This document shows, piece by piece, positions 11,281-23,997 of a stretch of DNA of 64,000 nucleotides (its first letter is position 1; the number at the start of each line of letters is the position of its first letter). A program made the translations under genes and the position numbers. Source of the stretch: Curvularia sp. ZM96 (taxonomy: Eukaryota; Ascomycota; Dothideomycetes; Pleosporales; Pleosporaceae). Under the pieces are notes generated by a model. The model did no database searches, was not told where the DNA came from, and saw nothing but the letters and a program-made list of their open reading frames with translations. The stretch spans positions 1 through 64,000 of the forward strand of contig JAJGBQ010000002.1 of the NCBI GenBank assembly GCA_022457065.1, written 5' to 3'.

Positions 11281-14200
11281 TATTTAACTTAAGTTATAAG
11301 TATAAGTATCTATAATATAATAGTTACTTATAAAGACACTATTTATACTACCCTATTACTTTATCTACGAAAACTAACCTTAGAGTCTTAATACTAGAAG
11401 TCTTATATTACTTCTACTTAAGATCTACTCTTAATACTTTAAATACTCTTACGATAAGCGACATTACTATAAACACCCTAGACGCTTTCTAAGCTAGAGA
11501 ATCCGCTAACTTTAGTAATAAACCTAACTTATACTATAGCGACTATAATAAGCTTAAAGCTTAGCTCCTCTAGATTAACTATTACTTCTATCTCTAGAAA
11601 GATAGAATTAACGATAATAATAAGGTTATCTTAGCCTCCACGTACTTTTAAGATAACGTAGAAAAATAGACTAACTCTATTATCTAATACTATATAGATA
11701 ACTCTATTATAGACGTAGATAACACTACCCTAGTTAAAAACTAGAACGCCTTTAAAACTAAAATATAATAAAACTTCTTACTATTTAAAGAATTAGTAGT
11801 CGCGGAGTAAAAGATCTAGACCTTATGATAGACGGGGCCTACTATAGACTACACGACTCTATTCTAATAGTACGCTACGAGAATTAACTAGAATAATAAC
11901 GCCCTTATACGTATATATAAGTAAGATCTTAAACCCTCTATACGTAAGAAACTTATAAGAACTAGAACTTTAGTTACTAACTTTAAAAAACTTATAACTA
12001 AAGCTATATAATTTAATAATAAACTCTATAAACTCGTATTAGAAGAATAACTATTTACGAAGAGAACGCGTAACTAAGAAAGCTTAAACGATTAGTCTTA
12101 ATAAAACTAATACTAACGTTTATAGCCTAATATAAGAAAATAGTAAAACTATACTTCTAGGACTCTAGAAGTCTACTATAGGTTTAGTATAGAACTAATA
12201 TATCTTAATAATCTTAATAAAGGTAAAAGGCTAGAAAGAAATAATAAAGAACGATCTAAGAAGACGTTTAACTACTATAAATATAGTAAGGAAGGCTATA
12301 TAGTATAAGATTACTAAAGCGTAGATATAAATAAAGTTAAGTAATAACTTAACGTAATATAAAGAAAGTTAGAACTTAATAATAATAAGAAATAGAATAT
12401 TATTACTTAACTAACGCTAACTATACCTAAAGAAGAAGAAGAACTTCTTAAGAGATTTAAAGATATTACTATTATAGCTCTAGAAGTATTAGATAAGAAC
12501 GATAAACCTCTAAGTAATAAAGAATATAAGATACCTAAGAAATAGGAAGAATCTTAGACGTCTAAGACTAAGTATTAGAAGATAGCTAGCTTTAAGAAAA
12601 AGTATTAACTAGCTATACTAGCACGATTATCTAGCTAAGATAATATATACTATATAGAAACTTAGATTTAGAAGCTAAATAAAATACTTAGGTAAGAGTA
12701 TCCTATATATAACTACACGTAACCTAGAATACTACTCTTAATATACTATAATCTATAGTATCTCTACTCTAATATTAACTTTTTTAAAATTAAAACTATG
12801 TAAAAACTACCTAACTACGTATATATTTTAGCTAATATTTAGAGACTATAAGAAAAGATACGCTAATATAATAAGTAGTATTGCTAACCTTATTAGTAAG
12901 AAAAGATAGACATACTGTAATAGACATAGAAGGTATAAGAAGCCTAAAATAATAATAACGTATACTAGATTAGTTAATACTAGTATAACGCAAATAACCT
13001 ATAATATAGTAAGTTATACTAGACTATATATACTACTAAGTTCTACTCTATATACTAGAACGCTAAGTAGAATGAAGAATAGTTACTAAAGAAGGTTTAA
13101 GAAGAACCTAGATATAAATAGAACTAGCACGAATATAAGAACGACCTATGCGCTAAGCACCTATAGAATAAAAGAAGAATAATCTATTTCTTAGGACACG
13201 TAAATAAAAAAGAAAACATTATTAATATATAGATTATATATATAAATGAAGACGGTAGTATCTAAAAGTATAATTAGCCGTATTAGTAAATATACCTAAG
13301 TAATAAGTATAATAAGTACTAAGACGCTAAAGAATATTATAGTTACGAGAAACTATAGTCTTTTTTAGACTAGTAACACGAGAACGTGGCCTCTCTAGGG
13401 AAATTAACTTAGTAAACTCTCTAGGATTAATTAAGCTTATAGTAAAGCTTAATAGAATATAGATATAGACACTAGTAGATTTAGGAGCATAGAATAACTA
13501 TATTTTAGCGCACGTAGCTAAGAGAGCAGGCCTTTTATAGCTATAGAAATAATGTCTATACCTACTATATATAGCTATAGGCGAATTAATACTAAAAAGA
13601 AACGAGATAATATATAAGATTAGATAAGTAACGCTTAGTATCTAAGAGTATAAGAAGGAAATAGACCTAGACGTTCTTAGACTAGCTATCTATAATATTA
13701 TATTATAACTTCTATAGCTATAAAAATATAACCTATAGATTAACTAGAAGTTAAAGATATTTTAATTTAAGTACTATAGACTAGACGTAACTATAAGCTA
13801 GTCTAGATATTAGTAGAGTTTAATAGTAGATAAGAGTAATATTACTAAGTAGTATAATAATATAGAAAGAGAAGCGTACTTAAAAGGTAGTTCTCTTAAT
13901 AGGAAGCTAAATCTAGTAGATACTAATACTAGGCTAACAGATTACGAAGCTAGAGATAAATAGAAAAAGAGCGCAACTCTAGAGATCCCTAAATAATATA
14001 AAGGATTTAAACATCTATTTTAGGAAGTAGTAGACAAACGAGCGTTACTAAAGTATTAGCCTTAGAACTATAAGATAGTCCTATAAGAAGGAAAGAAACT
14101 AACTTTTAGCCTAATTTACTAACTATTAGAATAAGAACTTATAGTACTACGAGAGTATATAGACAAGTCTCTTAAAAAAGAATATATACGACTATTAATC

Positions 14201-15545
14201 TTACTAGTAGAATACTTACTTATATTCGTACTAAAGAAAGATAGAATAGATTGACTATACGTTAACTATAGATAACTAAATAATATTATAGTTAAGAATT
14301 AATACCTACTACTAAATATTAGAGAACTTTAGAATTAATTATCTTAAGTAAAGATCTTTATAGTATTAGATCTACGAGATAGATACTACCTTATTAGAAT
14401 CGCGAAAAGTAAAGAATAGAAAATAGCTTTTTAAATAAGATATAGATATTTTAAATATATAGTTATACTATTTAGACTTACGAACGCCCTAGCTATATTC
14501 TAAGAACTTATTAATAACGTACTTAGACCCTATCTAGATATATTTATTATCGCCTACCTAGATAACATTCTAATCTACTTAGAGAACGAGAAGAACTATA
14601 CTAGACACGTTATAAAAGTACTTTAAGCTCTTAATAATTATAGTCTTTAACTTAAGCTAAAAAAGTATAAATTCTATAAGACTAAGGTTAACTTTCTAGG
14701 CTACGTAGTAGAGACTAATAGAGTATAAATAAGTAAAAAAAAGATTAAAGTTATTAAGAACTAGCTAACGCTAATAAATATTACGGATATATAATTATTT
14801 CTAGAATTCGTAAACTTTAACTAAGAATTTATTAAAGATTACTTAAAAATTGTAATACTAATAACGCGACTTACACGAAAAGACACTCTATAGAACTAGA
14901 ATAAAAAGGCTAATAATACCTTTAAGATACTTAAGAAAGTATATATTACGCTACTATACTTTAGAATATTTATTTTAGGAGTACTACTAAAATTCGAAAC
15001 TAACGTATTAGACTTAGCCTTAGAAGGCTGCGCTAGCATCTATATTAATAGTAAATAGCACCTAATAGCATATTACTTAAGAAAGTTCTTAGGACTAGAA
15101 GAATAATATAATATATATAATAAAGAACTACTTATAATAGTTATATATTTAAAATACTAGAGAGTATATATAGAAAGCTACTTAGAACTTACTATCTATA
15201 TAAATTATAAGAACTTAGTATACTTTACTACTATAAAATCTCTTAACTAACGCTAGACCTAATAAGCTAAGCTACTTAGATAGTATAAATTTAAGATTAT
15301 ATATATACTAGAAAAAGAAAATAGTAGAGTAGACGCTCTTAGCTAAAGACTAGATATTATAGGAACTAAAGAAGTTATTAATACTGTAATACTTAAGTAA
15401 AATAAAGATAGATTACTAGAACTAGTAAGAACTATTAATAGAATACTTAAAATTAGAAATAACGTACCTAAAGACTAGTAAGAGAAAATTATTTAATAAT
15501 ACTATAACAATCTAGTATATAGATACCCTAGAATTACTTAGTAGC
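11281..15545 (+). mobile_element. RIP-mutated Ty3/gypsy retrotransposon, 3'-truncated
   Basis: Reading through stops on the plus strand recovers the order of a Ty3/gypsy polyprotein: gag-like region near 11550, a remnant CCHC knuckle near 12275, a protease near 13465 (LVDLGA), reverse transcriptase near 14360-14600 (a YLDNILIY version of YLDD), RNase H near 15000-15330, and the start of the integrase zinc domain (LVYRYPRIT-like, ancestral GHPG) near 15520. It then breaks off into a second, different element. No LTR could be recognised. Stops are mainly TAA/TAG from C-to-T change. Confidence 0.82.
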
Positions 15546-18500
15546 TAAATAATAAGCTAGAAACTTCCCTAAAGAAAGAAAGAGGTTAGAGAAGGGCTAA
15601 CGCTCTTAACTAAAAAACTAGAATGCTACTAGAGATAGAGTTACGCTAGTAAAGATAGTCCTAAAACAACCCTTAAGAAAGTATAGAATATTAGAGGACG
15701 CGAGTCTAGATTAACTATAACTACATACGTACTAGGAAATAAGCTATTAGCTCTAGTAGATAGTAGAGTAGCGAGAATAGTTATATCTCTAAAGGCTATA
15801 GAGAAATATAGAATACTCTATTAGGCTAAGAAAAAGCTAATATAAGTAGTATTAGCTAATAATAGTCCTATAGTATATAGGAGCGGCTTTATAAGACTAG
15901 AAACGTAGTTAGTGCCTATAATAGTAGCTAATATACGAAGTTAAATAAATATTAATATTATAGACCTTAGAGAGGAAGAAATGTTAATTAGTTATAACTA
16001 GCTAGACGTCTATAACCTAGCTATTAATTAGTAGAAATAGACTATACTTAGCTAAGAACCTACGCGTAAGGTTACTAGAGTACGATACGAGATACGTCTA
16101 ACGAATTAGAGCTTACCTAAGAATGGGAGATTTAGTAAGATCTTACTATATAAGATCGCGAGAATCTATGTAAAAAATCTTTAGTAAGTAGAAGTTATAT
16201 AGATAAGACGAGTCGTAACTATAAAGAAAGGACTCTTACTACTAGATATACTAGAAGTATACTAAACGAATAAGTTTAGAGAACTATTTAAAGAAAATAA
16301 GATAATAGACCTAGCTAAGTACTAGGACTAGAATTATAAGATCGTCTTAGAAGAAGAAGTAAAGTTAACGCTAAGAGGTATATATCTAATAGCGCCTAAG
16401 CACGATGCTAAGCTATAAGAATATCTCTATAAGAACTTAAAGAAGAGATTTATTTAACTAGAATATAGCCTAATAGCCTTACTAATATTATTTATAAAAA
16501 AGCCTAATAGTAAATAGTAACTATATATTAACTACTAAAGATTAAACGCTAGTATACGAAAAAACTAATATCTCTTACTACTAATATTAGAGCTTATAGA
16601 TTAACTCTAGAGAGCTAAGTAGTTTACGAAGTTCGACGTTTAAGAAGAATTTTATAGAATTAGAATTAAGAAAGAAGACGAATAGAAGATAGCGTTTAAA
16701 ACGAAGTATAGACTATATAAGTATATAGTTATACTATTTAGTTTAATAAATGCGCTAGTAACTTTTTAGTTATTAATAATACTCTCTACGAATATCTTAG
16801 AATCTTTGTTATAGCCTACCTAGACGATATACTAGTATACTCTAGAGAGACTCTTAAAGAACACATCGAATATATTAAGAAAGTACTTAGGAAGCTTAAG
16901 GAATACAAGCTATACCTATAGCTAGGAAAATACGAATTCTATATTAAAGAAATAGAATTTCTAGACTTTATTATCTTAACTAAAGAAGTTAAAATAAACT
17001 TAAAGAAGATAGCGACTATATAAGAATAGCTAAAATCTAAAATAGTTAAGAACGTGTAATTCTTTCTAGAATTTACTAATTATTATTAGAAGTTTATTAA
17101 AGATTATTTAAAAATTACCGTACTACTCTCTAAGATTACGAAGAAAGAAGTAGAATTCTAGTAGAACGAGAAATATTAGAAGACGTTTAATTAGATTAAA
17201 TAGATCTTCCTTAAAGCACTCGTACTAGAGATATACGACCTAAGACGGAAGACGCGAGTTAAGACTAACGCGTTAGACTACGCACTTAGAGCTATAATAT
17301 TATAGTAGTACCTAGATAAGAAATAGAGACTAGTATTCTACTATTCTAGAAAGTTCTTAGAAGTAGAACTTAACTACGACGTTTACGATAAGAAGCTACT
17401 TAGAGTAGTTAATACTTTTAAATAATAGGAAGTATATCTATTAGGACTTCTAGATATAATTAAGATTTTTACTAATTACTAGAACCTAGCGAGTTTTATA
17501 ACGACTAAGAAACTTAACTAAAGATAAGTCTAATAGACTAAGATACTTATCTAGTTTAACTTTAAGATAACGTATTAAGTAGAATTACTTAATAGAGTAG
17601 TAGATACCCTAAGCTAAAGATCTAACCTACGCGATAAAGATTACTAAGAACTATATGATATAGTACTTAAGAAGATGCCTAATAGTAGCTTAAGGTATAA
17701 CTAGCTAGAACTAGCTAGAGTAGCTAAGATAGCCGTATTAACGAATACTCTATAGTAATAATAGTAGTAGAAAGTAGCTAAATAGAAGCTAGATACTAAT
17801 AATCTTAAGTAGAAAGTACTACTATAGGACGATAAGAAGTACTATTATATAATTTAGAAGAACTAAATATATATATCTCTATATATAAGAATAGACCTTA
17901 TACAAGACTTATATAAGTCTCTAGAATATAGATATATAGAAGTTAAAGAAATAGTTAGACGACTAATAAGGGTATTTATAATACTACGCTTACGAGCGGA
18001 GATATAGAAGATTCTAGGTAACTATTTAGTATATTACTAGAATAAGCCTAAGAGATATAAGTCTTATAGCCTATTATAACTCTTACTACTACTAATACGA
18101 CTATAGAGTAGCGTAATAATAGACTTTATAGTAAAGCTCCCGAAGTTACTAGAACTAGAATTAGCTCGACTTTATAATACTATTCTAGTAATTATATACT
18201 AATTAACTAAGAGAGTAAAGTTTATACCTATAGAAGAAACTATTATAGTAGAAAAATGCGCGTATGAAGTTTTAAAGGCACTAATATTAGAGTATAGTAT
18301 ACCTAAAGAATTTATTATAGATAGAGATAAGCTATTTATATTAAAGTATTAGTTAACGTTTTTAGTAAAGATAGAAGTAAAAAAGAAGCTATTAACTAGC
18401 TTCTACCTAGAAACTAATAGACAAATAGAGCGAACAAACTAGACGCTAGAATAATACTTGCGAATATACGCTAATAAGCTATAAGATAACTAGATTAAAC

Positions 18501-19196
18501 TCTTACTAATAGTATAATTAGTCTATAATAGTACGAGATTAGCGACTATAAAGCACTCGCCGCACTACGCTAATTATAGGTATAAGCTAGTTACTTATTA
18601 AGATCTAAAGAATATTAAAAGTATTATAGTTAGAGAAGACGATAAAGCTTAACTAATACGAGAATTATATAAAGAATTAAGTAAGAATATCGCTTATAGG
18701 AATCTTATAATATCTAAAGCTACGAATAAGTAAAGAATTAAGAGACTAACCTTTAAGAAAGAGAATAAAGTTTTCTTATTACGATAAAACCTAAAAACTA
18801 AGCGACTAAGTAAGAAACTAGATAATCTCTAATTAGGACTATTTAAGATTCTAGAGACTATAGAACTAGTAAACTATAAACTCTAGCTACTACTAGATAT
18901 ACGTATATATAACGTTTTTTATAAGAAACTATTAGAACTAGTACTCTAAAACGCTAAGCTAGTAGAAGATATAGAGCTTAAAGACGACGAGTACATAGTT
19001 AAGGAAATTAAGAACCTATAGAAAATTAGTAGTTAGTAGAAGTACTTAGTTAAGTAATAAGAATAGCTAGATAGCTATAATACTTAAGAACTTAAAGAAA
19101 ATCTAACGAACTATAAGTTACTAGTACGTAAGTACTACTAGAAATATCTAAAGAAACGAGAACTAGATTTTTAAGAGAAAGAAAGTAAATAATAAG
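15546..19196 (+). mobile_element. RIP-mutated chromovirus (Ty3/gypsy with chromodomain), 5'-truncated
   Basis: A second Ty3/gypsy element of another family follows in the same orientation: protease near 15740 (ALVDSRVA), reverse transcriptase with AYLDDILVYS near 16815, RNase H near 17265 (TNALDYALRAII), integrase core with SFYLETNRQIERTN near 18395, and a chromodomain at 18985-19140 (EYIV..., KYLVK, NLTNYKLLVRKYY). The integrase-linked chromodomain places it in the chromoviruses. It ends sharply at about 19196 without a 3' LTR. The closely related non-RIP copy at 23830 carries the same NLTNCKSLVRKYH end. Confidence 0.85.
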
Positions 19197-20415
19197 ATGG
19201 CAAGTATGCATCAGGAAATGGCAGACCTGCATCAGGAAATGGTTGCACCTTATTTGGGTAATCCGAGTCTTGGCTTACTAAGTTTCGTGAGACTACCCGA
19301 ACAAGTAATCGACCTTGACTTCTAACCGTAATAGGCTATCTCTCCTCTGTCATCTTTTTACCCTTCGCCAACTATCCCTCTCTATTCTCAGCCTTTCACA
19401 CCGGAGATTGTGGCCATATTGAGCTCTACTTGCCTCTCAACAAATCTAAGTGAGATTATCGTTCCACGTCAGCATCCACGTCTACACCATCCATGACACT
19501 GCTTCTACTCCGCCCCTGCTACAGTTATCCCACCCAGGTCTGAAATCATGGCTCTTCTTTCAGTTTTGGCAGCACCATCTAATGGAAGAAGCAATGTTCT
19601 TGCCTCTTTACGAGCAATTGGTTTCGGAAGAATTCATCACAGTATCATTACTGCAAGCAGTATTGCGCTGATCTCTCCTCACACACAACATAAACTCAGC
19701 ACTGCCTTTTCCCTCCGGCGCACTGTCACAACTTACAAGTACGCCTAATTGTTTCAAGCTTGCATAGCCCGGAACAAACTACCAATCTGGCGCTTTCATG
19801 TCCTCACATGGCAGCTTGCCCCGGCTGTTGGACTGACTGAACCGATAAGGAGGCGCCTTCATTTGGCAATCCGTTTCTAGGAAGATAACCTGAGCCGACC
19901 GCTGCGGATAATTGACCAGAAGCAGAAGCTCAGTGCTACTTTTGACCAACTTCGCCTGAATACCAAGGTACAACCATGACCTTAATCAGCCCCTGAGCAA
20001 CCAACGTGACTCATATTCTAATCAAATGAAGGCACGAAACGCAGCAGACCGGTTTCAATATATGAACAATCAGCCTCATTTCATGCAAGCAGATGTGCGA
20101 AGTAAGCTGATAGGTTGGCTGTCAAGGACGTCCTCTCAACCAAACACTCCTTCATGGGTTTCCGTCGTGGCGGAGCCTATGTACGCGTAACCCCAATCAA
20201 TGTTGGCTGTTAGGAAGCTCAACAATTGGTGGGTTCGAATGCAATGGGGCATTAACATTTCCACAATGTCATGCCTTGACTCCTTCGGGCCAACAAGCGT
20301 GCAGGTGGTATCATGCCACACCCTGAATATGGAATTTTGCTCCGCACTTCTTTCATGAGATAGGGGCGTCGTTCATGCAGGACCTGTACCTATTAGCGAG
20401 TCGCTCTGGCAATGG
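19197..20415. other. No gene recognised
   Basis: Normal base composition, only short open frames without family resemblance (for example 19450-19671 and the minus frame 19779-19973). A short direct repeat of GCATCAGGAAATGG lies at 19209-19243, right at the edge of the RIP island. Confidence 0.6.
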
Positions 20416-20421
20416 TATATA
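20416..20421 (+). promoter_or_regulatory. TATA box of the chromodomain gene
   Basis: TATATA about 80 bases before the ATG at 20500. The same spacing is seen at the genes at 52646 and 62837. Confidence 0.5.
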
Positions 20422-20499
20422 GACGAAGAAGAAGCTCTCTATGAGGGTACCAACATTCTTCGCCTTACTTGCCAGAGAGCGATCTTTTCAAACTTTAAA

Positions 20500-22310
20500 A
20501 TGTCTTTTATAAATCTTGGATCTAGTAATGGTCAAGAACGATTTTCTCTCTCTTTCAAGCCGTATGATCCGTACCACAAGCAAAGCAAGAGAAAGCGGAA
20601 GGCGAACAGTGAGGTAGACCAACCGAAGTCCAGCGAAAAAATCGACCCAAAATGGGGCGGGAGCCAAGAGCACTAGCATTCCTCCAGGCCATGAACCTGC
20701 TGACGACGACGGTACGGCGAATCCGTGCATCTTGCGATATCGGATTTCAACTGACTCGGGCCTGATAATACAGTCACTGAGATTGATCAAAAGGCATTCT
20801 ATCGTGATGAAAGCGAACAGGAAGACAGAGATAAAGCATCTAACATCCTGGAGAATCAAAGTCTTACAGGTGTTGAAGGAACGAATGCTTTCGCAGCTGA
20901 CATGACTTCGAGTGAGTTGCCTACAATTAAGATATATCCTCTCTCTAACCATTAACAGAAGATCGAACATCTACTAATGAAGGGTTTATGACTAGTTGCC
21001 AGCCTCCTGATGATGGAGATGGGCAGCAGACAACATTGGACCTTTCAATGATTACTAGCACATCCGTCACATCTACCAATGCTGTATTCGATTATGGTAA
21101 GTGCTGACTGGGAAGTGCAGTATGGTGTTATCTAATCAAACATACAGACATTGGTATGCCAACTCCTAGTAGTTGTAACAGTGTAGCGACAAGCGCGGTA
21201 CTGAAAGTAGGGGAGCAGCCCTGCTCGTCTAATATCATACCGATTTGTTCAGCACAAATTCCAGACACAGGAGAATTGTCAAATCAACAACCCGTGGACT
21301 TATCTACGTCAGGTTTCCTGCACAACCACGAAGACAAAGACATCATCTCCAATACTACAACACCTTTCGATGTGGACAATCGTGATGGAGATGCGGCGAA
21401 CTCAGGGAATAGTAGCGAGGAGCTATCTCAACCGAAAGCCAGATTAACGTCCCCTTCGAATTCAGTAAATCAGGATGTAATTCCTGAACCGACAGCGACA
21501 GGACACGATAAAATACACAATTCTATTGAAGCTGCCGGTAATCCCAGGAGAAATTCAGAACCACTAAGCGGTGACGAAGGAGATCTACACGAAGTCGAAA
21601 AGATTGTAGATCATCGTGATAATGGTGGTTTGAGAGAATATCGGGTCGTTTGGGCAGGGTGGCCTATGTTGAGCAGTACGTGGGAGCCTGCCCGCAACTT
21701 CAAAGGCTGCCCGGAGCTTGTCCAAGAGTACTTTAAGTCTTTGAAGAACTGCAATTCAACTAGCGACGCTACCGATACAAGAAATCTCTCAAGTCCATCT
21801 AGCGGTGAGATGTCCGAGAGCGATGAAGACCGATATGAAATCCGGAAAATTGTGGGTCATGTCAAGTATAATGGCTGGCTACGTTACGAGGTGGAATGGC
21901 CTGGAGGGGAAAGAACATGTGAACCTGCCGGTAACCTCGATCAATGCCGAGAGACTATCGAAACGTACTGGAAGGAACTCAGGTCAACTAAGAATGCTAC
22001 TAGCACAGGTGATCGCTGGCGTCCATCCAACGATCAGTTGCAAGATAGGGAGACCTCTGCAACAAATGTGGCCGGACAACACATTTTAGGTTTGCGGAGT
22101 TCGCTGGAACCTCAAGAAGCTCAGTGGAAGATGTTGGACACGGCTGCGTCTAGCCGTAGACCATACAAAAGAAAGCGAGAACAAGACGGTTCGGCTAACA
22201 AAGCGCGCAGTAAAGGGGGAAGATCTAAGAAAAGGTACTGCGGAGACTGTGGAGAGACGGGACATAATAAACGCACATGTCGGAATGATGCAGTGAGCGT
22301 CAAAGGCTGA
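20500..22310 (+). CDS. Double chromodomain protein with C-terminal zinc knuckle
   Basis: Four exons are inferred: 20500-20608, 20774-20911, 20959-21096 and 21148-22310. The introns (GTGAGG...CAG, GTGAGT...CAG, GTAAGT...CAG) keep one frame throughout and give 515 residues. The long last exon encodes a Ser/Thr/Asp-rich linker, then two chromodomains: 21585-21757 (LHEVEKIVDH, YRVVWAGW, TWEPARNF) and 21823-21990 (YEIRKIVGH, YEVEWPG, CEPAGNL), a basic stretch (RRPYKRKRE) and a CCHC knuckle (CGDCGETGHNKRTC). The first exon is basic (SKRKRKAN). The second domain has lost Trp of the usual TWEP. Likely nuclear; chromodomains usually bind methylated histone tails, which fits a gene beside a RIP/heterochromatin island, but the target is unknown. 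It could also be a domesticated retroelement product. The 165-base first intron is the least certain part. Confidence 0.78.
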
Positions 22311-22383
22311 GTTTCATTGCCCGCCGACTTGGGCGGTCGCACCACGCTGATCCTAGCACTTGGTCGCATTACGTCTGCACGAC

Positions 22384-23045
22384 TCTAGGAGATGATTTTG
22401 ACGTACATCTCTAAAACCTCCTTATTGTTGAGCACTCCTGGCAAATGCTTTCGGATAGCCATGCAGGCCGTGTCACGAAGCCGTCTGATACGGGGGGGGT
22501 GGTTTCATAAACATCCCGGAGTGATGCTAGAAGCTCCAGAGGTATCCATGATGCGGCGCACCTTGAAGCATACTTCTCTGCAGCCAAATTACTCAAAACT
22601 AGAATGTCGTACTGGTCTGCAAGTGCAAACATTCTGGCGTGAAGTTAAAGTTAGAGATGTGTCTGCATCCACTAGCAGACAGTCATCATACTCAGAGCTG
22701 TAGAAGAATTCAACCATCTTCTTCCATTCTATGTAGTGCACATGATTCATCTGAACAATCCCCTTGAATTCTTCCTAGAACCGTCTTAGCATTGGATGGA
22801 ATCCTTTGCTATGGCACTAGCTCACCTCGAATCCTCCGGTGCATGCTTTGTAGAACACCTTAGATTTACAGACAATGATACGGTGGACATGAAAGCTTCC
22901 GACATTGTGGCTGAGCACAAGGTCAGCAAATTCGCCACGATCTCAACACCTGTCTGATGTTAATATCACGCGAAATAAATCGTATTTCCTACGCAGAGAT
23001 GGCTGAGAGGAGTTGATTGGTTGCAGCACAGATATTCGTCGCCAT
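22384..23045 (-). pseudogene. BTB/POZ-domain gene, frameshifted
   Basis: Minus-strand translation gives a fungal BTB/POZ protein in pieces: ATG at 23045 (MATNICAATNQLLSAIS), an intron, GEFADLVLSHN...VHRIIVCKSKVF and ACTGGFE, a 51-base intron beginning GTGAGC near 22822, HYIEWKKMVEFFYSSEYDD, MFALADQYDI, and finally RLRDTACMAIRKHLPGVL before the stop at 22384. Three single-base shifts are needed: near 22938, near 22646 and in the G8 run at 22492-22499. BTB domains mediate dimerisation and Cullin-3 adaptor roles in known families. The G8 shift could be a read error; the other two are not in long homopolymers, so I call it a pseudogene. It converges with the chromodomain gene, 73 bases apart. Confidence 0.78.
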
Positions 23046-23086
23046 GCGATTTGCTAGACCTGTTGATTCTCAACTGAATGTTCTAA

Positions 23087-23604
23087 GGGTCTGTTTGGTT
23101 TCGCAGTTTCAATTTCAGTTTCCAGCTTCAGTTCCTGTAAGCAGTTAGTAACTGGAGCTGTAGCTGTAACTGGCGGACTGATTGGAAAATCCCAGTTTTA
23201 GCTTTATTAAATCTGGGTCTGGTTTGTTAGCGCTAATAGGCAAGATTTAGACCTCGTCTAGTGCAAGATTAACCCTGTCTCTTACTTAAAGTAGATATCA
23301 AGCACTGCAGTCCGCAACTGTTGCTTTTGAGCTCTAGTTTGCAGTCCTCTAGTGTGGGTTTTAGTTTATTATGTGATAGGTCTTATCCACCTTATTAACG
23401 TCTACGCTGACGTATATACTAACGTTAATAAGGTAAGTGAGATCTATATTACATGATTAAGCAGGCTCTAGAATTAGATACTAGCTAAACACGCCTCTAA
23501 GTTTGTGATTAAGTTTAGTATAGTTGAACTGGCCACTAAAAGTGACTAAAAGCGCCACAACTGGAACTGGAACTGGAACTGAAACTGCGACACCAAACAG
23601 GCCC
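23087..23604. mobile_element. Tourist-like MITE (PIF/Harbinger type)
   Basis: A 518-bp element with imperfect inverted ends GGGTCTGTTTGGTTTCGCAG and, on the other strand, GGGCCTGTTTGGTGTCGCAG, flanked by a direct TAA on both sides (23084-23086 and 23605-23607). The GG-N-CTGTTTGG start and 3-bp TAA target site are those of PIF/Harbinger elements. It has no coding potential. Both arms run into AACTGGAACTGG-like repeats. Confidence 0.72.
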
Positions 23605-23997
23605 TAAACTGTAAGCTGATGATAGAAATAATGGAACTAGCTTGCTATTACGTGGTTATGCGTACGTATACCCCGCATTTTCCTCCACTGGCGTGGTGGT
23701 GCATCCGCTGTCATTCGTACGACCCAAGTAAATGAAGCATGCTAGAGATCGATTCAGCAGGGGTTTACAGTGCTCGCAAGGCTAGATCGGGCATATCCGC
23801 CCACGTGTAATTTATTCTACTATCTGCAGGAATGGGCGAAGAGCCACAACGCTTGGAAACTAGGAGGAAATCTGACGAATTGCAAGTCACTAGTACGTAA
23901 GTACCACTGGGATACATCCGAGGAAGGCAGGACCAGATTCTCGAATTAAAGGAGGATCGAAAGAATCAACCTGTAACTAGCCCGAATCAGCCGATGG

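Larger units (their letters stand above)
9390..19196. other. RIP-mutated AT-rich island
   Basis: Nearly ten kilobases in which CpA and TpG are almost absent and TpA is in great excess, while CpG is kept. That is the footprint of repeat-induced point mutation acting on CpA. No long open frame survives, but transposon proteins can be traced between stop codons. The right border is abrupt: ordinary composition starts at about 19197. Known to be typical of Pezizomycotina transposon blocks; it holds the three elements listed separately. Confidence 0.92.

Noticed and set aside
20488..20970. 160-codon minus-strand frame
   Set aside because: It is antisense to the first exons and intron of the chromodomain gene, whose spliced frame is consistent; no family resemblance.
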